DNA of 64,000 bases from Ipomoea triloba (taxonomy: Eukaryota; Streptophyta; Magnoliopsida; Solanales; Convolvulaceae). Positions 21,390 through 31,758 of the stretch are shown piece after piece. Made by a program: the position numbers and the translations under genes. Each line of letters opens with the position of its first letter. Position 1 is the first letter of the stretch. A model generated the notes under the pieces. The model was not told the origin of the DNA. It made no database searches and saw only the letters and a list, made by a program, of their open reading frames with translations. The DNA lies in assembly GCF_003576645.1 (NCBI RefSeq), contig NC_044917.1, forward strand, positions 21,410,791 to 21,474,790, read 5' to 3'.

Positions 21390-22600
21390 TATATATATAT
21401 ATAAATTGTCCGTATAAGGTGAGAACTATTGCTATCATGTGAACCTGTGAACTCTCACGCACCGTTGAGATGTGAGATTGGACGATCAAGATCTAAAGAG
21501 TGGCGCCTTCAGTGCAGTTGTGTAGTGGTGCAGTGGTGTAGTGATGTGGTGCATTGGTGTAGTGATATATATTTACCAGGTCAAGATCATTATAAACCAC
21601 CAGATCGAGCAAGATCAACAGTGCATAATGGTACGCAGGCGCCTAGACCGCTTAGGTGCTGATCACCTAGGCCTCCTAGGCACCGACTAGGCTGCCAATT
21701 CAGTCGATTAGCTATTGTTTTCCTTTAAAAATGGGTTTTTTCAATCAAAGCGACATTGTTTTGAGCAAAATAACCCTAAATTGTTCAAACTCTATATATT
21801 TTTTATGTTAATATTTAATATTTTAGTATTAACTATTAAAGTATTAAATAGTTTATAATTTTTTTAAAAATAGTTTATAATTATTAGTCTTAAAAACATT
21901 AAAAAAATTTAAACAAATTTTTAAAAAATAAAAAATAAACGGGTCGGGTTCAGGCGTGGAATCTCTAAATCGTGACTAATTTGACCTCCCGATCATAGCT
22001 AATAAACCGGTCACTAGATTGGTAAAATTCGACCTTTCAGTCGTATCGCAAATCCGGTCCCTAGATCGTTAGAGTTCAGGCGACCCTTATAGTCCACAGG
22101 ACTGCGCTTAAGGTTGCTCTCTTTTTTTGCCTTAGCTAAGATTTTTTCGCATTAGGTTTTTTCTTAGTCTAAGGTTTTTAACGAGACAACCGTCATAAGT
22201 CACGGGCCATAAGGTCGGTTCTTCCAGTCCGAACTCTTCTTCATTGGCGCTTAAGGTTGTGCTCTTTTTTCTTTAGCTAAGATTTTTTCCCACTGAGTTT
22301 TTTCTTAGCCTAAGGTTTTTAACAAGGCAATCGACATAAGTCATGGACCGTAAGGTCAGTTCTCCAGCCCAAGCCCTTCCTCATTGGCTCGACGTCAGGG
22401 CACGAACTGGCATGAGGGCTACTTGATAGGGAATATACCCCGAACATACCACCCTATGTATTTTGTACACGTGTTTCGTATTAGATACATGTATTAGCCC
22501 TATATATAGGACTTTAGTCCTACATGAGAGGGACTTTTGGCTTTTGACCTCCCTCACTCTAGACATTCACTCAAGAAACCATTTCTCTCTTCTTCTCTAC
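21390..22600. other. Repeat-derived spacer
   Basis: Begins beside a (TA)n run with a terminus-like GTCCGTATAAGGTGAGAAC, similar in style to 42441. Contains TAGGCGCCTAGGC-type motifs (21630-21690), a pair of related blocks with GTTTTTTCTTAG and AAGGTTTTTAAC (22150-22320), and an LTR-like TATATATAGGACTTTAG (22502). No gene seen. Confidence 0.35.
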
Positions 22601-22601
22601 C

Positions 22602-22797
22602 ATCTCTCTAAGCAGTTAATAAAAATGGTAATTGATGGTCAATCTTGGATTGTTCAGATAATCTTTATATACCTTGCATACTACTTCTCTACATATTTTC
22701 CATCTCTCTAAGCAGTTAATAAAAATGGTAATTGATGGTCAATCTTGGATTCTTCAGATAATCTTTATATACTTTGCATACTACTTCTCTACATAAT
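22602..22797 (+). repeat. About 98-bp tandem duplication
   Basis: The block from CCATCTCTCTAAGCAGTTAA to ACTTCTCTACATA occurs twice in a row with only a few differences, so it is recent. No coding function. Confidence 0.85.
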
Positions 22798-22864
22798 TTG
22801 GATGCATGAGTACGCGAGAGAATTAACACGATCAATAGCATTGGTTCACATTTGAAGCTAAACC

Positions 22865-22916
<52 letters not shown>

Positions 22917-22928
22917 TGTATGTATGTA

Positions 22929-23462
22929 TGAGAACAAATTCTTAGGAAAAAACTAAGAATCAATCTCAGCTTTACATTTGCAAAAATCAGACGGACCAAA
23001 TCAGATTCGTAATTATCTCTAACTTTAGTATGCAAACTTGAACACTAAAATCTGTACTTCTAAAAAATTTCTGAGTGTGCACATTTAGTATTAAAAGATT
23101 GCACTTGTAAAAATACGAAAGTGCATTGCACTTAGGGTTTCAGTTTTAGAGTTTATGATTGTATTTTTTATTTTATTTGGTTTAATAGTGTACTTCTTAG
23201 TTTTTGCTGCTTAAGTTCTAGTATTTACCGTTAAGATTTAAAATTTAACTTTTTATTAATTTTTTAAAATTTATCCAAGTTTACATATTTAGTTGTTACA
23301 TATTGCATATTTATGTGTTCAAGTTTGCAAATTGAAATTGATGATAATTACAAATATGATACTATGTTTTATTAAATTGATACGATCCATCTGATTTTTA
23401 CGGATGTAAATGAGTAAGGCTAAGATTAATTCTTAATTTTCCATTTGGAGGTGTGTTCTCAT
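22929..23462. mobile_element. TIR element between two microsatellites
   Basis: Left end ATGAGAACAAATTCTTAGG and inverted right end ATGAGAACACACCTCC share the outer bases, and further in both arms share AAGAATYAATCTYAGC and AAAAATCAGAYGGA. Flanked on the left by (TATG)n (22888-22929) and on the right by (CT)n(TA)n (23476-23544). No ORF. Non-autonomous; superfamily unknown. Confidence 0.6.
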
Positions 23463-23474
23463 GGGATCAAATGC

Positions 23475-23543
<69 letters not shown>

Positions 23544-23548
<5 letters not shown>

Positions 23549-24038
23549 TTGGCCTTTTCCTGTGGCATTTTCCGGTGCGGTTGTGCAATGACTTTAGGTG
23601 TGTAATTTTACTTTTAAGGTGCGTGGTTTGTATGCTTAAGGTGCGTCAATGTTGAAACTTAAGGTGAGTGAAACTAAAGTTTAAGGTTTGTGATTTTTCT
23701 TCTAAGGTGCGTGATTTGTATGCTTAAGGTGCGTGAGTTGTTAAAACTTAAGGTGCTCCATTTTAAAACCTTAGGTGCGTAGTTTGTGTACTTAAGGTGT
23801 GTCAGCCTAAAACTTTAGGTGCGCGTGATTTGTGTTTTTAAGGTGATTTGTTTGTGTGATTAAGGTGCGTGGTTTATGTACTTAAAGTGCGCAATTGTAA
23901 TGCTTAAGGTGCATAACCTAGGGGTGTAAATAAGCCGAGCGGTTCGCGAGTTGCTCGGTCAAAGCTCGGCTTGATCTCGGTCAAATTCGAGCTCGAGCTC
24001 TAATATCTTAGGCTCGTGGCTCGTCAAGCCACTCACGA

Positions 24039-24079
<41 letters not shown>

Positions 24080-24258
24080 GTATACATATAATATTATAGT
24101 TTATTTTTAATTGAAACATGAATTTAAAACCAAAGAAGTTAAATTTGAGCTAAAAATCGAACTCGAACTCGAGTTCGAGCCTAAACTCGAGCTCAAATTC
24201 TCGGCTCGTTTACACCCCTACTGTAAGTCTGTAACCTCACAACCGCACGGGAACCCTT
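23544..24258. mobile_element. Second CTTAAGG foldback element, split by a MITE
   Basis: Starts in (TA)n with TGCGGTTGGCC and goes through the same CTTAAGGTGCGT tandem motif as 18521-18972. The probable inverted right end (CACAACCGCACGGGAACCC) lies at 24238-24256, after an inserted MITE (23919-24220). The left end is shorter than in the first copy. Confidence 0.55.
23919..24220. mobile_element. MITE with TAGGGGTGTAAA termini
   Basis: Inverted ends TAGGGGTGTAAATAAGCCGA and, reversed, TAGGGGTGTAAACGAGCCGA, with arms rich in CTCGAGCTCG over 60-80 bp. It encloses its own (TA)n (24043-24072). About 300 bp, no ORF. Flanking bases allow a 2-3-bp duplication at most, so the superfamily is unclear. 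Confidence 0.7.
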
Positions 24259-24293
24259 CTCCGCACCTGAACCCCTTCCTTTTATATATATTA

Positions 24294-24320
24294 GGGGGGG
24301 GGGGGGGGGGGGGGGGGGGG
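24294..24320 (+). repeat. Run of 27 G upstream of the rubredoxin-like gene
   Basis: Uninterrupted G run 176 bp before the ATG at 24497. It may be a real quadruplex-prone tract in the promoter or 5'UTR, or a consensus error of unknown length. Confidence 0.9.
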
Positions 24321-24496
24321 ATGAAAAGTTTGTGTGGGGAGTATGACAGCCACGCTTCCACTACAACTGTGTACACACCAATTACCTCACACCAAAATTT
24401 CTTTGTGATTTGTGAAACCACCACTGACCACTCTCTTATCTCCTCATCCCTTCCATCTTCTTTCTCATTCCAAGAACAATAAGCAATCTTTAGCAG

Positions 24497-25523
24497 ATGG
24501 CACTACGTGCACCAACCACCACCCTTCACACCACCAAGTCTACCCTGCTCGCCCCCACCGCCGGCAGCAATGCTGGCCTCCGGCCGCCGCCACACCGTGT
24601 AGCTCTCAAGTCTTCCTTCTTCTCTCCTTCTGTGCATCTCTTGCTCCCTCCAAACCACACTTCTGCTGCCCCAAAGTTCTCCATGCGTGTTGCTTCCAAG
24701 CAAGCTTACATCTGCCGTGATTGCGGGTAATCTTTCTTCTTTCTTCTCCAATTACTTTCTCCTTTTCAATGCACTTTTGATGACAAACATGATGATGCTG
24801 CAGGTACATTTACAATGACAGAACTCCTTTTGAGAAAGTATCTGACAACTACTTCTGCCCTGGTACATTCACCTTCACCCTTTCTCAGCATTTCTGCGTA
24901 ATTGAGATTAAGACTTAGTTGCGTTATTGTATGTTGGGCTGAGGAAGGGTATAAAAAGCAAAGTCCAGCACTCGCGTCTAGAAGAAAATGTGTGGCGTAT
25001 AAGAAAATAAGATTGTGCCTGTTTTTGGCGTAAGTAATAAGCCCATGATACTAATAAGTGGTCTTAGAGTTAGGTCACGGGTTCGAATTTCAGTAACAAC
25101 ATTTAAGACTGGTTGGTGCGGGAATGGGAAATTGTTGGGCAGAGACTAGAAAAGTGCAAGTTGCTGCCTTCGCCTAGCGTTTGATCCTAACATTTTTTCT
25201 GTTTGTGTGCAGTATGTGGTGCTCCAAAGAGAAGATTTAGAGCATATGAACCCAAAGTGGCTAAAAATGCCAATGATACAGCAGTAAGGAAGGCCAGGAA
25301 AGAACAGATAAAGAAAGATGAAGCTATTGGGTAAGCAAGCATATACATACATTATTCTCTGTCCAGTTCATAGCTCAACCATTCCTTTAATCCCTTCTGA
25401 GAATTCAGCATCATATAATGAAAGAAATTTTTGATGTAATGCAGCCGAGCATTGCCCATTGCCATTGGTGTTGGAGCTGCTGCACTTGCTGGTTTATACT
25501 TCTACCTGAACAGTACCTTCTAG
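24497..25523 (+). CDS. Plastid rubredoxin-like protein (At5g51010-like)
   Basis: Small iron protein of the rubredoxin-like superfamily, predicted to be plastid-targeted and membrane-anchored, with a role in electron transfer. Four exons: 24497-24726, 24804-24862, 25213-25330, 25445-25523 (TAG); phases agree and the product is 161 residues. Residues 1 to about 68 are rich in Ala, Ser, Thr and Pro and poor in acidic residues, as in a transit peptide. The iron site is two CxxC pairs: YICRDCGYIYND and FCPVCGAPKRRF, 17 residues between pairs. A charged linker (KARKEQIKKDE) follows, then a C-terminal hydrophobic helix (ALPIAIGVGAAALAGLYFYL). The ATG is the first after a stop-rich leader. It is convergent with CRL, the two stops 316 bp apart. 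Confidence in the family is high; in vivo function is not known from sequence. Confidence 0.93.
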
Positions 25524-25839
25524 GCTGGATCACAGGAAAAAAAAAATGTAATTTCCACAAAGATTTGCTTATTAGTGTATCAAGATTTCACATTCAATGT
25601 GCTTTTGAGTTCATTCTTTATTTGGGTTTTACCTTTACTTTACACTTCACAGAGTTAAAGATCTCAAATTTCCAGCATTTCTGTACAGCATATAGCTTAA
25701 CTGAAACATGGCTATGACACATTTTTAACAGACATGCAAAGATATGAAAGTTTTCGATGCGTAAATCAATGAAAAATATGTATTGATAGACTCGAGATGG
25801 TGGTTTGAAATTTACATTACAATACTACAGAACAAAGTA
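25524..25839. other. Shared 3' flank of two convergent genes
   Basis: 316 bp between the rubredoxin-like stop and the CRL stop, AT-rich, with AATAAA-like motifs on neither strand exact. The two 3'UTRs must abut or overlap, which allows antisense overlap between transcripts. Confidence 0.5.
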
Positions 25840-28457
25840 TCAATCTTGAATAACAAATGAACCCTCTATTCTTTTCTCTATGGATGGGGAAGACAACATC
25901 AAAGCAGAAAGGTCATCAAAACTAGAAGCTGGTGCAGGTTTGAACTCATATGGGCCTCCCTTTACACCCCAGACCTGCAATAAGTACAGAAATTAGATAC
26001 GAGTTGAAACAAGCTTTTTGTTCAGATTCCAATGTTATTATAAGTATGAAAAAGAGGGCTTTGTTTTTGTTGATGATGAATGTAATACAAAGAATGTACC
26101 TGATTTCCACTCTCATCAAAGCCTCTATCCCAGGAATGTATCTCATTATTCTTCAGCACTGCAAGTTCTGACGTACAATATGATGCACCGTTCTGTTGTG
26201 CAAGAAAGTAAAAACGAAACTGAGTTGCAGAGCATTGGAGAACGCGTTACAATACCAAAATAGTAAGGTTGTTAACAAAGTTGGTGAAATGTTAGGCTGC
26301 TTTGGAGTTTTGAGGTTTAGTACAAAGTGAAAAGAGATGAACGGGAAAATACCCATGTATTAGGAAATCCATCTGCAGGTGTAGATCCTTCATATAAGCA
26401 TCGCTTCCCACGCTCACAGCGTTTCAGAGGAATGGTAGTCAAATGTTCAGCAATATCCTGCATTTAACCGTAATTATTCAACTAATGGATATGCACGCTA
26501 GACCTTCCTCCAAGTTAAGGGAATTATTAAAACTACCAGAAAGAACTGGCATATCTTATAACCAATAACTTTGTTGAAAAGTTATGATTGTTCGTCAAAA
26601 GAGAAGCTGGCTAATTAGGCTTGTCAGGCCTTACTAAGAAAATTATGAAACTACAGACAGCAAATGTGCTCAATGCTAAACTGGTCTACAACAACATAAA
26701 TTAAAGGAAGTTGCATTGTAGCTTGATACTTACCCCAAACATGAACTATGCAATAATGTATTACTTTCAAGTTAGACAATCATTATTTAAGGAATGTATT
26801 ATTCAATAACTTATTTACACATTTTGTATCACTTTTTTTTCCTATTTCTTTCTTTCTTTTCTAGGAACAAGAGCCATGAAATAGCCAAAGAAATTAGATC
26901 TTCTCATATTCCAGATTCAACATTCCATGTAATTCCTAAAAACCATTAAATAACTATTCTTGCTCAAAATCCCACTATTCAAATATTACTAATATCAATG
27001 CGAGAGAATATGACTATGTTTTAACAGGAACTATAACGTTTAAATACAGCTAGTTTTATTCACAATACCTTAACTTGTCACCACATTATTGCAATGCATC
27101 TTCAAGAAACTAGGTAACAAACAAAAAGCGCATCAACTACAATTGAGATTTTATATTACCCCAATAACTTCTTCAGGTTGTGGACGCTGGTCCTTAGGCC
27201 GATCACAGAAGTTCTTATACTCCTCTGCATCTCTGATAGCATAGGTGCTGACCTGGTAGTTCAAATATGTTAGTGACAGCAAAAATTCTTCACAAGTAGA
27301 AAATCACAAGCAACTACGGACATTAAATAACAAAAATCATGAAAGGGAAAAAGAAAATGAAAGAGAAGGGATAGAGCCCCACCTCAACATCACATCTCAT
27401 CTCCTTTGGACAAGGCTTGACAATGCAAAATCTCTGCAATGGGATGGATAGCTTTTAGATGTCATCAGACAGTCTTTACAATGGCCATACCAGTTATTTC
27501 AAACAGACTGTTCCAGTATGCCACTTACCTGCCGAAAAGGCTTATGAGGTGTCCTCCAGAATGCCTAGCAACAGAAAATATATCAATAATGCCCAGCATG
27601 GTGGCAATTAACTGTAATCTATGGGTGCCACAACTGTATCAGAATGTACAGAATTACCTGCTCAAAATATAAGACCTTCGAGCCATCTACCATGTCAGCA
27701 GCTGGGCATGAAAGCCATCTATACAGCATCATAAAAGAAACATTAAAACAGACTCACAAAAGAAATAGAGAAATAACAGCAACATTAAAATGGACTACCA
27801 TAAGAAATAGAGAAAGAACAGAAAGATGATATCACAACCATACACAATGTTCACAACTTTGTAATTGCCCAGTGTTCTTGCTTACATAAAGGTAAGAAAT
27901 TGAAGTCAGGATTACAAAACTGAACTAAGCTAAGCATGTAGATTCAAGTAATAGCTAAAACTACAATAGGAAAAAAAAAATTTAAAAATTAAAAATAAAA
28001 TAAAATAAAGAAGCAAAAATTCAAACACAAAAGAAGCAACAACCATCACATGTCCAAATTTGAAGGTTATATTGTAAGTACCCCAAAAGGGAGGCAACAA
28101 CACAGGTAAACGGATTGAATTAACAAATTGGTACCTCAAATTGAAGTAACTATCTGGGTCTCTAGCAGCTTGCTGTTTGGAAAACTGGGAATTCAAGAAC
28201 AATAGTTCTGAATCAGAAGAAGCAGAAAAAAGGTGAAAAGAAGAGAGAGCATTAGAAGAAATCACCTTTTCCCCACTGAGAGACTGAGCCACAATCCCAG
28301 CATGGTCCCAACGGGTGGTGGACTTGGTGAGACGCCTTACAAGCAGTGCCCCTCCGATCAAAACCAGCGTCTTCAGCACCACCCCCCGGGCTCGATCCCA
28401 CCCATTCGGATTCTCCTCCGACTTGGGGTCCAAACCCGAGTCCGAACCCGTACACAT
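25840..28457 (-). CDS. CRL: Chromophore lyase CRL / CRUMPLED LEAF (CpcT/CpeT family), chloroplast
   Basis: Protein of the plastid outer envelope needed in Arabidopsis for plastid division and cell proliferation, with a CpcT/CpeT bilin-lyase-like fold. Nine coding exons: 28457-28266, 28184-28135, 27718-27658, 27564-27529, 27433-27383, 27252-27160, 26457-26353, 26192-26100, 25974-25840 (TGA). All are GT-AG with consistent phases; the product is 271 residues. The N-terminal hydrophobic segment VVLKTLVLIGGALLV (about residues 26-40) is the envelope anchor. Family blocks follow: TKSTTRWDHA, ARDPDSYFNLR, CPAADMVDGSKVLYFEQAFW, RFCIVKPCPKEMRCDVEVS, YKNFCDRPKDQRP, RGKRCLYEGSTPADGFPN and VLKNNEIHSWDRGFD. 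The start is ATG 28457; upstream in-frame codons lack an ATG. Intron 1 (28265-28185) is only 81 nt, a multiple of three without stops. Confidence 0.96.
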
Positions 28458-28918
28458 ACTCGATTGAACCGCACTCACCAGCTCCCCAAAACCGGATGAT
28501 TCTTCACGCCATCAATCAACAACTTATACACTCTTTCCAAAAAACTCCAGAATTGCAAATTACTATATTTTCCCCTTCCGTGCGCGCTATCTCAACTCTT
28601 CGTGTGAAAAAAAATAAATCAACCTTGTCTTAAATTTCATAAGAGTCCAAATTTAAAATATTAAAAATGAAATATCTGGAAAATTCATATGGGGAAATTC
28701 TTATCGCAGCTGTGGGAACAAAAACAACTGAACAAGCGTCACTGAGTCATGTTCGAGTTGGCGTATTAGCGGTGGGCCCCCTCCGCTCTTGCGAACCAAT
28801 ACGCACCGCTCCTTTTATTCTACTTCTACCCCTTTTAAGTGGGCTTCTAATAATGAAGCCCAAATAGTTTTGGGCCCAATGGGCTCCTTTCACTTGTTCC
28901 TTTACCTCTTTTAATTAA

Positions 28919-29895
28919 GGGTCACATTTGTGTGAGACCGGTCGAATCGGGTCAAAGCACCATGCAAATGTCGTACTTATATGCTCAAATATAACACTAA
29001 TCAATAATACAATTTTTGTTACTTATAAGAGAAAAAGTAACACATTTTTCATAATAAGTAATGTTGACAAGTGCTTCTTCCTTATAAGGGCAAATATAAT
29101 ACTTTTGAGAAAAAATGTAATACTTTTAAATCAAAATGTAAAAGTATTGTATTTTCCCTTAAGGTGTGTTCGGAAAGTAGGAAAATGACTTCTGGAAAAT
29201 GTTTTCAGGAAAATGAGTCATTTTCCGGAAAATAGTTTGATTTTCAGTGTTTGGTTGCATTCTAGAAAACTGTGTTTGTGTGTTTGGTTCATTTTCCGGA
29301 AAATGAGTAGAAATGTATATTTTTATTATTTTATTTAAAATATAAATATATATATAAATTAATAATATTTATTATAAATAAATAAATAATAAATAATAAT
29401 AATAATAATTAAAAAAAAAAAAGGTGTCGCTACTCTGGTTTGCGGCGAAACCAGAGCAGCGACCCGACACCCTTTCTTGTATTTTTTTTTTATGGCTCTG
29501 GTTTCCGGCCTTTCTTGTATTTTTTTTATGGCTCTGGTTTCCGACCGGTCCTGCCGGAAACCAGAGCCGGCGGACTGCCGTCCCTCTGTCAAACAACGCC
29601 ATTTTCCGCCAAAAGGGGTTTATTTTCCCCAGTCAACGGAAATTATTTTCCGTTGACTAGGTTTTCTAGTGGTTGCCAAACACTTCAAGCCCGGAAAATG
29701 ATTTCCAGAAATCATTTTCCGGGTTTTCAAACACACCCTAAAAGTATTGCATTTACCCTTATAAGTAACAAAATTTTTATTCCTAATTAGTATTACATTT
29801 GAACATATAAGTATGACATTTGTGTATATAAATGTTACATTTGCATCCCGACCCGACATGCCGCATGATGAGATGGTCTCACACAAGTTTTTGCC
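28919..29895. mobile_element. Mutator-like MITE, split by another element
   Basis: Ends GGGTCACATTTGTGTGAGAC and, inverted, GGCAAAAACTTGTGTGAGAC, flanked by a 9-bp duplication with one mismatch (TTTAATTAA 28910-28918, TTTAATCAA 29896-29904). The two halves (28919-29160 and 29742-29895) are homologous to the ends of the intact relative at 33853-34292. An unrelated inverted-repeat element fills the middle. Confidence 0.8.
29161..29741. mobile_element. TIR element nested in the 28919 MITE
   Basis: Starts AGGTGTGTTCGGAAAG with AAAATGACTTCTGGAAAAT and ends ATCATTTTCCGGGTTTTC then AAACACACCC, so the ends are inverted repeats of about 45 bp. The arms are rich in TTTTCCGGAAAA. A second inverted pair inside (around CTCTGGTTTCCGGC) adds more hairpin. 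TWA-type flanks suggest PIF/Harbinger but the duplication is not exact. Confidence 0.65.
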
Positions 29896-29949
29896 TTTAA
29901 TCAAAGGTAAGACAGTCTACAAGAAAGTGGAGTTGAGTAATTTTTCATT

Positions 29950-30620
29950 TTTCGCAACTTGATAAAGAATGCCCCCCTTGCTAACATATGGGCGGCACGG
30001 TTCATAGATCGCCTAAAGAACGGAAAAATTACATCGTTTAATGTGTGTGTTATTTTTTTAATGTCTTCCACTATAGAACCAAACCAAGCACGGAATTTAA
30101 AGGAGCGCCTAGTGCATAAAAGACTAAGTGTGAGTGAATGAGTCCATCTCTACCTCAATTTATTCCAAGTTTAATTCCTTAATCCAGCTTAAAGGTAAGC
30201 CTCTTCACTGTCTCGGCTTCTTCAATCGTGTAAGTCCTCATCCGTCTTACTCCTTTAGCGGCTACAAACGCCCCTTCATCGCTTCTGATTACCCAGCCCA
30301 TTCCCATGAATCCACTGCCATGATCGAAGCGGCATCTGAATTCAGTTTGAGTCTTTCCCTTTCTTGCATTGGCTGCTCTCTAATTGGCCAGGAAGCTGAG
30401 AGACCAGGTGGCCACTGTATTCATGTCATAGGGCTGTCCCTTCCAAACAACATTATTTATGCTATTCCATAGCCCCCAGCAAAGCATTGCAACCTTGGTC
30501 GTCATTTTTTCTTCATCTAAGACATCCAGGCAACCGAATCACTTGTTCATTTCCTTATTCTTTCTATTTGTTGTAGACTGTAGTAAGAAGTATCTTCTTT
30601 TACCAGTTTACCTATATAAA
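29950..30620 (-). pseudogene. LINE RNase H region, decayed
   Basis: Minus translation reads KVAMLCWGLWNSINNVVWKG, then a TAG, then FMGMGWVIRSDEGAFVAA and TYTIEEAETVK. These match the plant L1-type LINE tail: the CWxLWxxRNxxxW block and the start of the RNase H domain (GxGxVIRDxxGxFVAA ... EAEA). In-frame stops and later decay make it dead. The plus ORF at 30134-30472 is a shadow of it. Confidence 0.75.
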
Positions 30621-30790
30621 ATAAAAGAACAACTTTAATTTTAAATAATCAACTTTTGTAGCATTGTCATATTTACTCATATTTTTTAATTTTAAAATTA
30701 CATGTTAGTAATGTTTAAGGTAAAATATAAAAATTTAAATAGATAACTGATTGTAGCAAGTAAATAAAAGTTAAGATATTGATACAAAAT

Positions 30791-31097
30791 TAAGGGTGTG
30801 TTTGGTTGGTGGGTTTAGGCATAAGGAATGGGTATGAAACTGATTGTTAGTGTTTGGTTGATAGGTTTTGAGAATGCTACTATAGGTTTGGAATACTCCA
30901 TTAATGAGAAAACTCATACCCTTATTAAATAAGGGTTTCATTTTCCTTCCTCATTTCTTCCCCAACTATTAATAATCATTCCCATTCCACCCAACTACCA
31001 AACATGCTAAATACTTTCACCAAAACCCATTACCCTTACCAAGTATTTGATACCCATTCCTATTCCGATTCCCATGTGCGAACCAAACGCACCCTTA
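30791..31097. mobile_element. TIR element, TAAGGGTGTGTTTGGTT type
   Basis: Ends TAAGGGTGTGTTTGGTTGG and, inverted, TAAGGGTGCGTTTGGTTCG; about 307 bp, no ORF. Inner arms also pair (AATGGGTATGAAAC against GATACCCATTCC). Same end type as 33648-34895 and 35145-35590. Bases 31098-31758 show only AT-rich spacer and probable 3' flank of the next gene. Confidence 0.7.
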
Positions 31098-31758
31098 ATT
31101 TTTATGTTGAGTCTCGATTTACCTCCTCATGAACTTGGGAGGTGAAAATCATTTGAAAAATAAATATGTGTTCATTGCAATTTTCGAATAAATCCACCCA
31201 ACCAAATCCATTTTTAATCGCAAAACATGAAAGGCAATGAATTGGATGGAGATCATTAGATCAAGATGCTGCATAATTTTGTTAAAAATAGTTAACTAAC
31301 TAAAACAAATTAATTCCATTAATTAATCAATGATTGAATTGATTTCATTCAATAATTAGTGTAAGTATATAATGATTTTTTATTTTCATATCATTTTTTT
31401 TACATAAATGAACCAAAAAAAAAAAAAGAAAAAAAAAAAAAAGAGGATAGAGCATTCAACAAGATATAGTACTATACCATGTCCATATATTGAAATTTCC
31501 ATGAAACATTTTCAAGAAAAAATATTAGATCGAATAAATGTGAACTAGTGTGATAACAGTTTTGTTTTCATTCTAAATGAGTGGTCATAGCGTCAAGATG
31601 ATGGGACTAAAAAATTTTAAAAATATATAGAACAAAAACTACCTGGTAAACAATCAAGAGTGCTTAAAAAAAAAACAAAAACATTTGGAGGAATTTTTTA
31701 TTTTTTATTTTATAATTTGCAATAAGTGTTAGATATGCACAAGACGAATATGTAAAGG

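Noticed and set aside
28457..28478. Longer CRL start at 28478
   Set aside because: The codon there is GTG; the first ATG in frame is 28457 and the protein aligns from there.
30134..30472. 112-codon plus-strand ORF
   Set aside because: The minus strand here reads as LINE RNase H, so this is its shadow.
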